Shown: positions 1 to 8,802, counted from the first letter of the stretch. The stretch is 64,000 nucleotides of DNA from Streptomyces sp. NBC_00078 (GCF_026343335.1 NZ_JAPELX010000001.1:4836001-4900000); one strand, 5' to 3'. The notes: generated by a model not told the origin, from the sequence alone. A program made the numbers and translations.

Positions 1-32
1 ACTCGCACTCTCAGCTTGGGAAGCGACGGCGC
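1..32 (-). repeat. Attachment-site copy A: 3' fragment of tRNA-Gly
   Basis: The first 24 bases equal the T-arm-to-anticodon part of the intact tRNA-Gly at 22,136-22,209. The match to copy B (1,571-1,602) runs 8 bases further, to base 32, so A and B share element-side sequence that the intact tRNA lacks. This is the pattern left when an element recombines into a tRNA 3' end and a second integrates in tandem. The copy is cut by the window edge, so its full length and the flank beyond it are not visible. Confidence 0.75.
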
Positions 33-541
33 TTGCGTGGCCGTATGGCCACTGACCTGCGTGGATGCATCGCCCCTCCGTCGTTGCCTGTGCCTGGCTG
101 GACCGCTGTTGCCTGTGGTTGTCCGCTCTTATGGGCACGCTGTGGGCACGGCTTTAAGGAAGGAGGCGACAGAGAGCTCGCGCGAAACGGGCTCAGCGCT
201 TGGCTCGGCCCCCGGAGATGTCCGGCTCGGGGCGTCTTCGCGCGTGCACACGCCCGCTGGTGGGCCGTATCTCTGGAGTGCCTGGCCGGTGACGGCGGCG
301 AACACGTTGTTGTCGTTCCCATTTGCCACGGCGAGGATGTGGCGCTGGCGGCGTGAGTCGGTGGGGTGGTGATCATCCCGGGGCGCCGCGTAGACCCTGA
401 TCGCTGTTCAGGATGGTGAGGTGGCGGCGACCGGCACGGCCAGTTTCCGCATGGTCTGCATGGTCGCTGTCGGTAGACGGTATGCGGGCAGGCAGGGACG
501 CACGACATACATCAATCCAGTACATAGGCTACGCTTGGTAC
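33..541. other. No intact gene; left arm of the first att-bounded element
   Basis: No open frame here has a recognisable product, a plausible start with a ribosome binding site, or Streptomyces-like coding character. One minus-strand frame around 250-330 faintly recalls a WD40-type repeat, too weak to call. The stretch contains the arm sequence at 101-151 described separately. Confidence 0.5.
101..151. repeat. Arm repeat near copy A (paired GGGCACG motifs)
   Basis: About 75-100 bases inside copy A, this stretch resembles 1,663-1,713 at the same place relative to copy B. Both share GACCGCTGTTG/CACCGCTGTTG and end in two GGGCACG motifs about 10 bases apart. A similar GGGCACG pair lies at 22,057-22,076 beside the intact tRNA. 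Paired direct motifs flanking att cores are typical integrase arm sites; that role is inferred. Confidence 0.45.
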
Positions 542-543
542 AT
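520..543 (+). promoter_or_regulatory. Probable vapBC promoter/operator with direct GTACAT repeats
   Basis: GTACAT occurs at 520-525 and again at 538-543, overlapping the antitoxin start codon. A -10-like TAGGCT (525-530) lies 11 bases before the ATG at 542, and no Shine-Dalgarno is present, so the message is probably leaderless. Ribbon-helix-helix antitoxins usually autoregulate through short repeats like these. Confidence 0.4.
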
Positions 544-802
544 GTCCATGAAGCGCACGAACGTCTACGCCGACCCCGAGGACCTGGCGATCATCAAGGA
601 GGCGGCCAAGCGGCGGGGCATAAGCGAGGCCGAGATCATCCGTCAGGGCATCCATCTCGCGGCCATGGCGAACCGGGTCTGGGACGAGCCGCTTTTCTCG
701 CGGACGTTCGAGGGGCCGGGTCGTACGTCATCCAAGGCTGAGGTCCGTGACGCGGTCGCTGACGCGGTCCGCCGCGAGACGGACTCCGGAAGCGCCGCGT
801 GA
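542..802 (+). CDS. Ribbon-helix-helix antitoxin (VapB-like)
   Basis: An 86-residue protein with a basic N-terminal beta strand (residues 4-9) followed by two helices (about 11-24 and 28-42), the layout of CopG/Arc ribbon-helix-helix DNA-binding domains. The polar C-terminal tail would wrap the toxin. Its stop overlaps the GTG start of the PIN-domain toxin by four bases (GTGA), the usual coupling of VapBC pairs. The ATG at 542 was chosen because the helix-strand core starts right after it; an ATG at 548 is also possible. Family knowledge predicts toxin neutralisation and autorepression. It lies between att copies A and B, suggesting a maintenance role for a mobile element. Confidence 0.8.
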   Translation: MSMKRTNVYADPEDLAIIKEAAKRRGISEAEIIRQGIHLAAMANRVWDEPLFSRTFEGPGRTSSKAEVRDAVADAVRRETDSGSAA

Positions 803-1242
803 TCATCGTCATCGCCGACACGTCCGGCCTCCTGGCCGCTCTCGACTTGACGCACCCGGAGCACGGAGCGGCGAATGAGGCGATCATGGCGGCCGGTCTC
901 CTGGTCATGTCCCCCCTCCTGCTGGCGGAACTCGATCACGTGGCCACGCGCGAGTTGGGACGCGCAGCTGCCGTCAGCGCGGTCGACGACCTGCGGCGCT
1001 GGATGAGCCGGGGTCGGGTCGTCATGCCCGAGATCACGGAGGACCACTTGGGCGCCGCGCAGTCCGTCCGCGTCCGCTACGGCGCGCTCGACCTGGACCT
1101 CGCCGACGCGGTGAACGTGGCGCTCGCGGCCGACTACGACACCGATGCGATCCTCACCCTCGACCGAAGGGACTTCAGGGCCGTACGCCCCTTGGGCCGC
1201 TACAAGGCGTTCCGGGTACTCCCGGACGACCTTCCGCTATGA
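799..1242 (+). CDS. PIN-domain ribonuclease toxin (VapC-like)
   Basis: A 147-residue PIN-domain protein. The expected acidic metal-binding residues are visible: D7 in IADTSG, E44 in LLLAELDH, D103 in LADAVN, and D122/D125 in LTLDRRDF. Known VapC proteins cleave tRNA or rRNA with Mg2+; the target here cannot be read from sequence. The GTG start overlaps the antitoxin stop, giving antitoxin-first coupled translation. No further gene lies between its stop and att copy B, so the TA pair is the only intact cargo of this 1.5-kb segment. Confidence 0.85.
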   Translation: MIIVIADTSGLLAALDLTHPEHGAANEAIMAAGLLVMSPLLLAELDHVATRELGRAAAVSAVDDLRRWMSRGRVVMPEITEDHLGAAQSVRVRYGALDLDLADAVNVALAADYDTDAILTLDRRDFRAVRPLGRYKAFRVLPDDLPL

Positions 1243-1515
1243 CGCGAGATCCTCGGCGGCCAAGCGCCTGCTCCCGCAAGGAAGTTGTGCCCCGTCTTGT
1301 CGAGACGCGCGATGAGCGGTAGGCGCCCGGCGTCGCCCGGGACGGGCAGGCTGAGTGCTCCGACCACGCGAACCTGCTCATGGTTGACGTGAAGTCGCAG
1401 GTCAGCGTTGTGCTGCAACGTGAGCGCGCTGCACCCGCAAGGCACTCGTGCCCTCCGCATGCCCCATCTTCGAGCGCGACACGTGCCAGAAAATGCGGGA
1501 GAGCCCCGCTCGCGT

Positions 1516-1542
1516 AAAAGCCCCAGGCTGTTGACCTGGGGC
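1516..1542 (-). terminator. Rho-independent terminator beside att copy B
   Basis: A GCCCCAGG/CCTGGGGC hairpin (1,520-1,542) is followed, read on the minus strand, by a T run (AAAA at 1,516-1,519). It lies downstream of the tRNA 3' fragment of copy B exactly as the analogous hairpin at 22,104-22,130 lies downstream of the intact tRNA. Each element's right arm thus seems to supply a replacement terminator for the tRNA. Confidence 0.7.
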
Positions 1543-1550
1543 TTCAACAA

Positions 1551-1602
1551 GAGCGGGTGACGAGAATCGAACTCGCACTCTCAGCTTGGGAAGCGACGGC
1601 GC
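1551..1602 (-). repeat. Attachment-site copy B: 44-bp tRNA-Gly 3' fragment
   Basis: Bases 1,551-1,594 are identical to 22,138-22,181 of the intact tRNA, from the acceptor 3' strand through the T arm and variable region into the anticodon stem-loop. After that the tRNA match stops and the sequence instead follows copy A to 1,602. This marks the boundary between the two tandem elements and the left end of the 20.5-kb island. CCA is not encoded at this copy. Confidence 0.85.
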
Positions 1603-1662
1603 CTGGACGGTCAGACAGCTTCTGGCCTGGCGGTGTGTGCTCGGGTGTGGCGCTCGGCAGCG

Positions 1663-1713
1663 CACCGCTGTTGACCGTGGTTGACCGGTCGCAAGGGCAC
1701 GCTATGGGCACGA
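1663..1713. repeat. Arm repeat near copy B (paired GGGCACG motifs)
   Basis: This is the counterpart of 101-151, at a matching distance from the att core, with CACCGCTGTTG and two GGGCACG motifs. It is a candidate integrase arm-binding region; no integrase gene is present to confirm it. Confidence 0.45.
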
Positions 1714-1949
1714 CGCGGGCGATTGGGCGCAGGGAGTGCCTCTTCGCGGCTGACGACCACCTGAGCCCTGGAAGCGAGCGCTGACCGGGAAAGCACCGTT
1801 GCGCGAGCACAGGGAGGAGGGTTCAGTGCTGGCCGGACAGCCGGCCAAGCTGAGTGATTCCGTGCAGGTACAGAGGGCTGGCGACGAGTACGTCGCCGGC
1901 ATCGCTTGGACAGGCCCAGGCGGCTGGGTCGAGATCCCTGCCACCACCA

Positions 1950-2120
1950 ACTTGGGAGCTGGTGTGGGCTCGGACGGTGAACGTGCCGCTGCGGGTGGTG
2001 GCGATGGCCAGGCGGCGGCCGGTGCCGCCGTCTACGCGGGTGCGGACGTGGCCGGGGTGGGTGAAGCGGTCGAAGACGCGCTTGCGGCCTTCGGCGGGGA
2101 TACCGGGCTGTCGTCGGTCC
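1950..2120 (-). pseudogene. Relic of a histidine kinase ATP-binding domain
   Basis: On the minus strand one frame (2,110 down to 1,952) reads GIPAEGRKRVFDRF and then GGTGRRLAIATTRSGT. This corresponds to the G1/F/G2 boxes of a histidine-kinase HATPase domain, where the usual sequence is GIP..R..VFDRF and GGTGLGLAIA. There is no start, no phosphoacceptor domain and the G2 box is corrupted, so it is a fragment. The rest of 1,714-2,381 shows no gene I can support. Confidence 0.55.
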
Positions 2121-2381
2121 CTTCAGGACCACGTCGTGGTCTTCCCCGGCAACTCGCGGTGTTTGGGTGCAGTTCGTAGCCCGACTGTGTGACGTGCCCA
2201 GTCCAAGTGTGGCTGCGTTGCGCGCCTATCCGTCCCGCTGCGGTGCAGGGTGCTTTCGTCGGGGGGGCCGGGTGTGCGACGGCTCCTGTGTCTGTCCTGA
2301 CGGGCCGGCCGACGTCCAGCTGTTCTCCAGCGCGTCGTCCGGTCGCTGAGGGCGTCCGTCCGCAACGCAGAAGGAGAGATC

Positions 2382-3224
2382 GTGGTGGCTGGAAACGTCA
2401 GCGAGAGCCGCGGGGCAATGCCCGCGCAGCTTCTCAGGGGCCAGAAGGCGCTGGTGACCGGTGCCAATTCGGGCATCGGCCTGGCGACCGCCATCGCCCT
2501 GGGCCGGGCCGGAGCGGACGTAGTGGTGAACTACGTCGTCGGTGCGCACGAGGCAGAGAACGTCGTGAAGGACATCCAGGGCTTCGGGGTTCGCGCCTAC
2601 GCCCACGAGGCCGACGTGTCCGACGAGGACCAGGTGAACGCCATGGTCGCGCGGATGGTCGAGGAGTTCGGCACTATCGACATCATGGTGGCCAACGCGG
2701 GCCTCCAGCGGGACGCGGCCGTGACGGACATGACGCTCGCCCAGTGGCAGAAGGTCATCGACGTCAACCTGACCGGCCAGTTCCTGTGCGCGCGGGAGGC
2801 CGCCAAGGAGTTCGTCCGGCGCGGCGTGGTGGAGGAGGTCTCCCGGTCGGCGGGGAAGATCATCTGCATGAGTTCGGTCCACCAGATCGTCCCGTGGTCG
2901 GGGCACGTGAACTACGCCTCCTCCAAGGGCGGTGTGGGCATGCTGATGCAGACCCTCGCCCAGGAGCTGGCCCCCAAGCGGATCAGGGTCAACGCGGTCG
3001 CACCCGGCGCCATCCGCACACCGATCAACCGTGACGCCTGGTCCACCCCCGAGGCCGAGGCAGACCTGCTGCGCCTGATCCCGTACCGCCGCGTCGGAGA
3101 CCCGGACGACATCGCCAACGCCGTCGTCGCCATGGCGTCCGACCTGCTCGACTACGTCGTCGGGACCACCCTCTACGTCGACGGCGGAATGACGCTCTTT
3201 CCCGGCTTCGCCACCGGAGGCTGA
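2382..3224 (+). CDS. SDR-family oxidoreductase, glucose 1-dehydrogenase-like
   Basis: A 280-residue classical short-chain dehydrogenase. TGANSGIG (26-33) binds the cofactor, VANAG is at 104-108, and the catalytic residues are S165/S166, Y179 and K183 (YASSK). The C-terminal half ends in YVDGGMTLFP, as in glucose 1-dehydrogenase-type SDRs that oxidise beta-D-glucose to gluconolactone with NAD(P)+. Substrate is inferred from family resemblance and from nearby aldose epimerase and gluconokinase genes. The GTG start has AGAAGGAGAG 4-13 bases upstream. It is the first gene of a likely operon with the NADH dehydrogenase (6-base gap) and cydAB, so NADH made here could feed the respiratory genes downstream. 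Confidence 0.8.
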   Translation: MVAGNVSESRGAMPAQLLRGQKALVTGANSGIGLATAIALGRAGADVVVNYVVGAHEAENVVKDIQGFGVRAYAHEADVSDEDQVNAMVARMVEEFGTIDIMVANAGLQRDAAVTDMTLAQWQKVIDVNLTGQFLCAREAAKEFVRRGVVEEVSRSAGKIICMSSVHQIVPWSGHVNYASSKGGVGMLMQTLAQELAPKRIRVNAVAPGAIRTPINRDAWSTPEAEADLLRLIPYRRVGDPDDIANAVVAMASDLLDYVVGTTLYVDGGMTLFPGFATGG

Positions 3225-3230
3225 TCTCCG

Positions 3231-4568
3231 GTGCAGGATCACGTCACGCCCCGCCGGGTGGTCATCCTCGGCGGAGGGTTCGCGGGGCTGTTCGCCGCCC
3301 GCGCACTACGGAAGTCACCGGTCGCGGTAACCGTGGTCGACCGCCGTGCCCACCACCTCTTCCAGCCGCTGCTGTACCAGTGCGCCTCCGGGATCCTGTC
3401 CGAGGGGCAGATCGCACAACCGTTGCGCGGGGTCCTGCGGCGCCACCACAACGTGAGGTGCGTGCTCGCCGAGGCCACCGACGTGGATGCCGGCGCCCGG
3501 CTGGTGCACGCCCGGCGACCCGAGGGCGGAATTGTTCAGCTGCCCTACGACGATCTGATCGTCGCGGTGGGCATGCGTCAGTCCTACTTCGGGCACGACG
3601 AGTTCGCCGCGCACGCCCCCGGAATGAAGACCCTGGACGATGCGCTGGACATCCGCCGACGGATCTACCGGGCGTTCGAGATGGCCGAAACGGCGGCGAA
3701 CGACCGGGAACGGCAGCAATGGCTCACCTTCGCGCTGGTCGGCGGCGGCCCGACCGGTGTCGAACTCGCGGGACAGATCCGGGAGATCGCCGGCCACACG
3801 CTCGACCGGGAGTTCCAGGCGATTGATTCCGCCAAGGCCCGGGTGCTGCTTTTCGAGGGGTCCGACGCGGTGCTCGGCGCGTTCGGCCCGCCACTCGCCC
3901 ACCGTGCTGCCCGGACCCTGCACCACCTCGGTGTCGAGCTCCACCTGGGCACGATGGTCACCGACATCGACGCGCACGGCCTGACCGTACAAGACCACGA
4001 CGGCAGGACAACCCGGTTCGGCGCACGCACCGTGCTGTGGACGGCGGGCGTCGAGGCGCCGCCGATCGCCGCCGCGCTGGCCCGGGCGACCGGTGCCAAA
4101 CAGGACCGGGCCGGACGCATCCTCGTCGAACCCGACCTCACCGTCCCCGGCCATCCGGAGATCCGAGTCACCGGCGACGTGATGAGCCTGAACCGGCTGC
4201 CGGGCCTGGCCGAGGTCGCCATGCAGTCGGGCGCGTACGCGGGCCGGATGTTGCGGCACGCCGTTGAAGGCAGGACGAAGGCGCCGAAGCCCTTCAAGTA
4301 CGTGGATCTGGGCAGCGCCGCCTACATCGCTCGCGGTCGGGCCGTGGTCAAGGCCGGCCCGCTGCATCTGTCGGGCTTCACCGGCTGGCTCGCCTGGCTC
4401 TTCATCCACCTGGCCTTCCTCACCGGCTTCCGCAGCAGGCTGGGAGCGGTGCTCAGCTGGTCCGTCGCCTTCGCCGGCAGCTCGCGCCGCGAACGCGCCT
4501 TCACCATGCCCGACATCGACAGGTCGGCGGCCCGGGTGGGCGGCCCGGAGGCACCTCCGCCTCCCTGA
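3231..4568 (+). CDS. ndh: Type II NADH dehydrogenase (NDH-2), FAD-dependent
   Basis: A 445-residue two-dinucleotide-fold flavoprotein. The FAD Rossmann motif GGGFAGLFAA lies near residues 13-22 and the NAD(H) motif GGGPTGVELA near 178-187. The C-terminal segment WLAWLFIHLAFLTGFR followed by a hydrophobic stretch is the amphipathic membrane anchor typical of NDH-2. NDH-2 transfers electrons from NADH to menaquinone without pumping protons. The GTG start has GGAGG in the end of the SDR gene. Its position directly before cydAB makes an NADH-to-oxygen chain through menaquinol and cytochrome bd likely. The last 30 or so residues are polar and poorly conserved. Confidence 0.88.
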   Translation: MQDHVTPRRVVILGGGFAGLFAARALRKSPVAVTVVDRRAHHLFQPLLYQCASGILSEGQIAQPLRGVLRRHHNVRCVLAEATDVDAGARLVHARRPEGGIVQLPYDDLIVAVGMRQSYFGHDEFAAHAPGMKTLDDALDIRRRIYRAFEMAETAANDRERQQWLTFALVGGGPTGVELAGQIREIAGHTLDREFQAIDSAKARVLLFEGSDAVLGAFGPPLAHRAARTLHHLGVELHLGTMVTDIDAHGLTVQDHDGRTTRFGARTVLWTAGVEAPPIAAALARATGAKQDRAGRILVEPDLTVPGHPEIRVTGDVMSLNRLPGLAEVAMQSGAYAGRMLRHAVEGRTKAPKPFKYVDLGSAAYIARGRAVVKAGPLHLSGFTGWLAWLFIHLAFLTGFRSRLGAVLSWSVAFAGSSRRERAFTMPDIDRSAARVGGPEAPPPP

Positions 4569-4656
4569 CGGGCCCCGGCCGATCCTCTACGGGCGCCCTC
4601 CGCATCCTGTCCCTCCTCAGCCCCGCCACTTCGCAGGGCAGACCATCGAGGCGCAC

Positions 4657-6144
4657 ATGCTCAGCACCGTTGCCCTGCTGGCGAACAGCACCCCGGACCA
4701 ACTCCTGCCGGCACGAGAGTTGATGGCCTTCACCTTGGCCTCGCACATCCTGCTGGTCCCTTTCGGGGTCGCACTGCCGTTCATCACGCTGCTCATGCAC
4801 CACCGGGCGCTCCGCCGCAACGACCCCGTCGCCCTCACCCTCGCCCGGCGCTGGTCGGCGGTGATGGCCGTTCAGTTCGCTATCGGCATCGTCACCGGCA
4901 CCGTTCTGTCCTTCGAGTTCGGCTTGCTGTGGCCCGGCATGATGGGCCGCTGGGGCGACGTCTTCGGCCTCGGGTTCGGCGTCGAGGCGTGGGCGTTCTT
5001 CCTGGAGGCCGTACTGATCGCGATCTACCTTTACGGCTGGCGGCGGCTCAAGCCCTGGACGCACTTCTGGCTGGCCGTGCCGCTGCCGCCGACCGCCCTC
5101 ATGGGGGCGTTCGGCATCATCGCGGCGAACTCCTGGATGAACACCCCGCAGGGGTTTCGCCTGGATGCCCAGGGCAACCCTGTCGACGTAAATGTGCAGC
5201 AGACGATCTTCACACCGATGTTCGGCCCGGAGTACTGGCATTTCGTGGTCGCGATGCTCCTGACCGCCGGCTACGTGGTCGCCGGTGTGTACGCGGTCGG
5301 CTGGCTGCGCGGGCGCCGCGACCGCTACCACCGGCTCGGCTTCGCCGTGCCGTTCACGGTTGCCGCGATCCTCACCCCGATCCAGTTCATGCTCGGCGAC
5401 TCCGCCGCCCGCGCCGTTTTCCACAAGCAGCCGATCAAGTTCGCCGCCACCGAGATCGTCTGGAAGACGGACACCCATGTACCGGAGTACATGTTCGGGC
5501 GTCTGCATCCCGACGGGACGATCTCCGGCGGCCTCAAGATCCCCCAACTGGACTCGATCCTCGCCGGATTCAGCCCTGACACCAAGGTGACGGGCCTGTC
5601 GTCGGTCGCCGCCAGTGACCGCCCGACGGCGACTCAGGCCACCATCGCCCACTGGGCGTTCGACATCATGGTCACCGTCGGCAGCGTGCTGATCCTGCTG
5701 GCGCTCTGGTACGCCTGGTCCTGGTGGCGGCACCGGGACAACCCTGCCAGCCGTTGGTTCTACCGCTGTGCCGCGCTCGCGGGAGTCGCCTGCCTGGTCA
5801 CCGTGGAGTGCGGGTGGATCACCACGGAGGTCGGCCGTCAGCCCTGGATCGTCTATCAGCACATGAGGGTCTCGGAGGCGGTGACCAGTACCGGCGCCGG
5901 ATCGCTGTGGGCGATGCTCGGCGTCGTCGTCGTCGTGTACGTGGCCGTTTTCGGCTCGTTCCTCGCGGTCGTCCTGAAGATGCGTACCCGCTGGCGCATC
6001 GCCGACGAGGGCTCGGCCGTCGCGCGAGCCGAACTGCCGCCGGAGACCGACACCCCCTACGGGCCCAGAAGCGAGCCCGAACCCGCAACCGCCGGGGCTG
6101 CGCACGACGGCGGGTCCGGTCACACCTCTGGCGGTGCGTCGTGA
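4657..6144 (+). CDS. cydA: Cytochrome bd quinol oxidase subunit I
   Basis: A 495-residue multi-pass membrane protein. The N-terminal segment contains the heme-ligand His in LASHILLVPF. The quinol-loop side carries the conserved GWITTEVGRQPWIVY motif of CydA. The length fits the short-Q-loop form found in actinobacteria and cyanide-insensitive oxidases. The ATG at 4,657 (GAGG just upstream) was chosen because CydA homology begins right after it; the frame stays open far upstream in antisense-like sequence. With CydB it oxidises menaquinol and reduces oxygen at high affinity without pumping protons. No cydCD heme/thiol exporter lies nearby, so assembly would rely on genes elsewhere. Confidence 0.92.
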   Translation: MLSTVALLANSTPDQLLPARELMAFTLASHILLVPFGVALPFITLLMHHRALRRNDPVALTLARRWSAVMAVQFAIGIVTGTVLSFEFGLLWPGMMGRWGDVFGLGFGVEAWAFFLEAVLIAIYLYGWRRLKPWTHFWLAVPLPPTALMGAFGIIAANSWMNTPQGFRLDAQGNPVDVNVQQTIFTPMFGPEYWHFVVAMLLTAGYVVAGVYAVGWLRGRRDRYHRLGFAVPFTVAAILTPIQFMLGDSAARAVFHKQPIKFAATEIVWKTDTHVPEYMFGRLHPDGTISGGLKIPQLDSILAGFSPDTKVTGLSSVAASDRPTATQATIAHWAFDIMVTVGSVLILLALWYAWSWWRHRDNPASRWFYRCAALAGVACLVTVECGWITTEVGRQPWIVYQHMRVSEAVTSTGAGSLWAMLGVVVVVYVAVFGSFLAVVLKMRTRWRIADEGSAVARAELPPETDTPYGPRSEPEPATAGAAHDGGSGHTSGGAS

Positions 6145-7184
6145 TGGCCGACTTCATCGCATGGGTGCTGGTGATCGCGATCGCCGCCTACGCCTGCGCC
6201 GGGGGTACTGACTACGGCGCGGGCTTCTGGGACCTGCTGGCCGGCGGCACCGAGCGCGGCAAGCGGCCGCGCTGGCTCATCGACCACGCCATGGCACCGG
6301 TCTGGGAGGTCAACAACGTCTGGTTGATCTTCGTTCTGGTCATTATGTGGACCGGTTTCCCGACGATGTTCCAGGCCGTCTTCTCCGCGATGTGGCTGCC
6401 GCTGGCCCTCGCCGCCGTGGGCCTGGTGCTCCGCGGCGCCGGGTTCGCCCTGCGCAAGCCGACCCGCCGCCTGGCCCAACAACGCGTCTACGGCGCGATG
6501 TTCGCCGTCTCGTCGCTGGTGACGCCGTTCTTCCTCGGGGCGGTGCTCGGCGGCATCGCCTCCGGCCGGGTCAAGGTCGGCACGACCGCCTCGGCCGACG
6601 CCTGGGCCAACGGCACCTCCGTCCTCGTGGGGTTGCTGGCCATCGCCGCGGCCGCGTTCCTCGGAGCGGTCTTCCTCTGCTCCGACGCCCTGCGGTTCGG
6701 CGCGCACGATCTCGTCGACTACTTCCGCGTACGGGCACTGATCGCCTTCGGCGCCGTTGTCGTGCTCGCGCTCATCGCCCTGCCCGTCACGCACAATGAC
6801 GCCCGCTACGTCTGGGACGGCCTCACCAGTGGCTTGGGCCTGCTGCTGATCATTCTGGCTGCGGTCTGCGGTCTGGCCACGGTGTTGCTTCTGCTGCGCC
6901 GGTCCCACGGCTGGTCCCGCTACACCTCGGTGGCGAGCGTGGCCCTGGTCGTCGGTGCCTGGGGCTTCGCGCAGCGGCCTTACGTGCTCCCCACATCGCT
7001 GACAGTGGCCGAAGCGGCCGGGGCCGCCCACACCCTGCGCTGGCTGGTGATCGTCACCGCCATCGCGATCGTGCTGATCGGGCCGGCGCTGGTACTGCTC
7101 TACCGGCTCGACACGATGGGTGAGCTGGAGGAGCTCACCGACGCCGACACCCGGGCCGCCAGAATGTCCGGCGACAACCTGTAG
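6144..7184 (+). CDS. cydB: Cytochrome bd quinol oxidase subunit II
   Basis: A 346-residue hydrophobic protein that begins with the CydB pattern: an N-terminal helix, GGTDYGAGFWDLLAGG, then APVWEVNNVWLIF, which holds conserved acidic residues near the proton path. Several membrane helices follow. The ATG at 6,144 overlaps the cydA stop (TGATG), giving translational coupling; a GTG one codon earlier is an alternative. It forms the heterodimeric oxidase with CydA. It converges on the GMC oxidoreductase gene 37 bases away, so it ends the SDR-ndh-cydAB operon. Confidence 0.9.
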   Translation: MADFIAWVLVIAIAAYACAGGTDYGAGFWDLLAGGTERGKRPRWLIDHAMAPVWEVNNVWLIFVLVIMWTGFPTMFQAVFSAMWLPLALAAVGLVLRGAGFALRKPTRRLAQQRVYGAMFAVSSLVTPFFLGAVLGGIASGRVKVGTTASADAWANGTSVLVGLLAIAAAAFLGAVFLCSDALRFGAHDLVDYFRVRALIAFGAVVVLALIALPVTHNDARYVWDGLTSGLGLLLIILAAVCGLATVLLLLRRSHGWSRYTSVASVALVVGAWGFAQRPYVLPTSLTVAEAAGAAHTLRWLVIVTAIAIVLIGPALVLLYRLDTMGELEELTDADTRAARMSGDNL

Positions 7185-7221
7185 CGACGTTCAGCCGGTT
7201 CACGGTGCGACGGCGTCCCGG

Positions 7222-8802
7222 TCACCCCAGCCGGGCGGCGATGTGGTCGCCGACCCGCAAGGCGTTGGCGATGGCGGTCAGTGACGGGTTCACCGCGCCG
7301 ATGCTGGGGAAGAAACTGGTGTCCACGACGTAGAGGTTGTCGAGGTCGTGGGCCTTGCAGTTGACGTCCAGGACGGAACTCCGCGGGTCGTCGCCGAACC
7401 GCACGGTGCCGGCCTGGTGTGCGGTGGCGCCGATCGGCATGCCCTTGTGCAGGTAGATGCTGTGATCCAGCAGGTGGTGCTCGTGCATGCCCAGGTGTCC
7501 GAGCATCCCCCGCAGCTTGTGCTGGAGGCGCTTGAGCCCGGCGATGTTGTTCTTCTCGTCGAGAGCCAGGTGGATGGCGTCGTCCTTGTCGAGGGTGACC
7601 CGGCTCTCGGGCAGGGGCAGGTCCTCCCCGCACAGCCAGAAGTCGACGGCGTGGTGGGCGAGTACCTCGAAGGGCATGTCGGGCATGACGGCACCGGCCC
7701 AGCGCGGCGCCTCGCCGTGGATCTGCTCGGAGTCCGACTTGCCGAGCATCTGGATGCCGCCGAGCGGAAACTCCCAGTCGTCCGCGCCCAGGTACCAGTC
7801 GTTCAGCGCCAGGGTCTTCTGGAATCTGGTGGGGTTCGGTTCCTTCGAAATCGCCATCAGCGCCAGGTTGTTGTGCCGCATGTAGTGGCGACCCACCACG
7901 TCCGAGCTGTTGGCCAGGCCGCCGGGGTGCTTGTCGTTGGCCGAACGCAGCAGCAGAACGGCAGAGTTGACCGCGCCGGCGGCGACCACCACGATGTCGG
8001 CGCCGAACGTCTCGGTCGCTCCGTTCCTGAGCTCGGCGACCACCCTGGTGACGGTGCGTCCGGTCGGGTCGGTCTCCAGGCGCCGTACGTTCGCGTCGGT
8101 CACCATCGTGACGTTGTCGTACTTCAGCGCCGGGTCGACGCAGATCACCTGCGCGTCGGACTTCGCACCCACCAGGCAGGGGAAGCCGTCGACCCGGTCG
8201 CAGCGGATGCAGGCGCTGTCGTGGGTGGCCCGGCCGTGCTCGTCCTGGGTGAGGTTCACGCCGATCGGCAGGTGGAAGGGGTGCAGGCCGGCCTTCCCCA
8301 GATCGTCGCTGAGCTGCTGGATGCGCGCCTCGTGCTCGACCGGCGGGTAGGCGTACTGCGCGCTGGTCGGCCCTCCGGTGGGGTCCTCGCCGTGCCGGCC
8401 GTGCACCAGGTAGAGGTGCTCTGCCTGGGTGTAGTACGGCTCCAGGTCCTCGTAACGGATCGGCCAGGCCGGAGAGATGCCGTCGTGGTGGCGCAGTTCG
8501 CCGAAGTCCTCGGGCCGGAGCCGGAAGAGCGCGGCGCCGTAGAACTTGGTGTTGCCCCCGACGTAGTAATTGACCTCCGGCGGGAACTGGTTGCCATGCC
8601 TGTCGTACCAGAACTCCGGGGCACGGTACTTGCCCTTGACGAAGACGGCGGTGGATTCCCAGTTGTCCCGCTCCCGCGGCAGGTAGCCGCCGCGTTCCAG
8701 GATCAGGATCCGCTTTCCGGAGGGGGCCAGCCGGTGGGCGAGCGTGCCGCCGCCGGCTCCCGTACCGATGACGATGACGTCGTAGTGCTGATCGTCGGCC
8801 AT
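7222..8802 (-). CDS. GMC-family FAD oxidoreductase
   Basis: A 526-residue glucose-methanol-choline family protein. The N-terminal FAD motif GTGAGGGTLAHRL and the ILERGG element lie near residues 12-40. The C-terminal catalytic pair is seen as His in GATAHQAGT and Asn in SIGAVNPSLT, followed by the usual ANALRVGDHI. Such enzymes oxidise sugars, alcohols or sterols and pass electrons to oxygen, a quinone or a cytochrome. There is no Sec or Tat signal, so it is probably cytoplasmic. The ATG at 8,802 was chosen because the Rossmann strand starts eight residues later. The substrate cannot be read directly; neighbouring gluconokinase and glucan hydrolase genes make a sugar or sugar acid plausible. 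Confidence 0.82.
   Translation of the reverse strand: MADDQHYDVIVIGTGAGGGTLAHRLAPSGKRILILERGGYLPRERDNWESTAVFVKGKYRAPEFWYDRHGNQFPPEVNYYVGGNTKFYGAALFRLRPEDFGELRHHDGISPAWPIRYEDLEPYYTQAEHLYLVHGRHGEDPTGGPTSAQYAYPPVEHEARIQQLSDDLGKAGLHPFHLPIGVNLTQDEHGRATHDSACIRCDRVDGFPCLVGAKSDAQVICVDPALKYDNVTMVTDANVRRLETDPTGRTVTRVVAELRNGATETFGADIVVVAAGAVNSAVLLLRSANDKHPGGLANSSDVVGRHYMRHNNLALMAISKEPNPTRFQKTLALNDWYLGADDWEFPLGGIQMLGKSDSEQIHGEAPRWAGAVMPDMPFEVLAHHAVDFWLCGEDLPLPESRVTLDKDDAIHLALDEKNNIAGLKRLQHKLRGMLGHLGMHEHHLLDHSIYLHKGMPIGATAHQAGTVRFGDDPRSSVLDVNCKAHDLDNLYVVDTSFFPSIGAVNPSLTAIANALRVGDHIAARLG

Noticed and set aside
1200..1550. Minus-strand frame between VapC and att copy B
   Set aside because: It looked like a possible transposase fragment, but I could not match a motif or catalytic residue to any family.
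2189..3034. Long plus-strand frame (281 codons) overlapping the SDR gene
   Set aside because: It is a high-GC shadow of the SDR gene with an Arg/Gly-rich product and no domain.
4264..4656. Extended N-terminus of CydA from 4,264
   Set aside because: The extra 131 codons lie in a different frame over the ndh gene and encode an Arg/Pro/Ser-rich shadow; CydA homology starts at 4,657.
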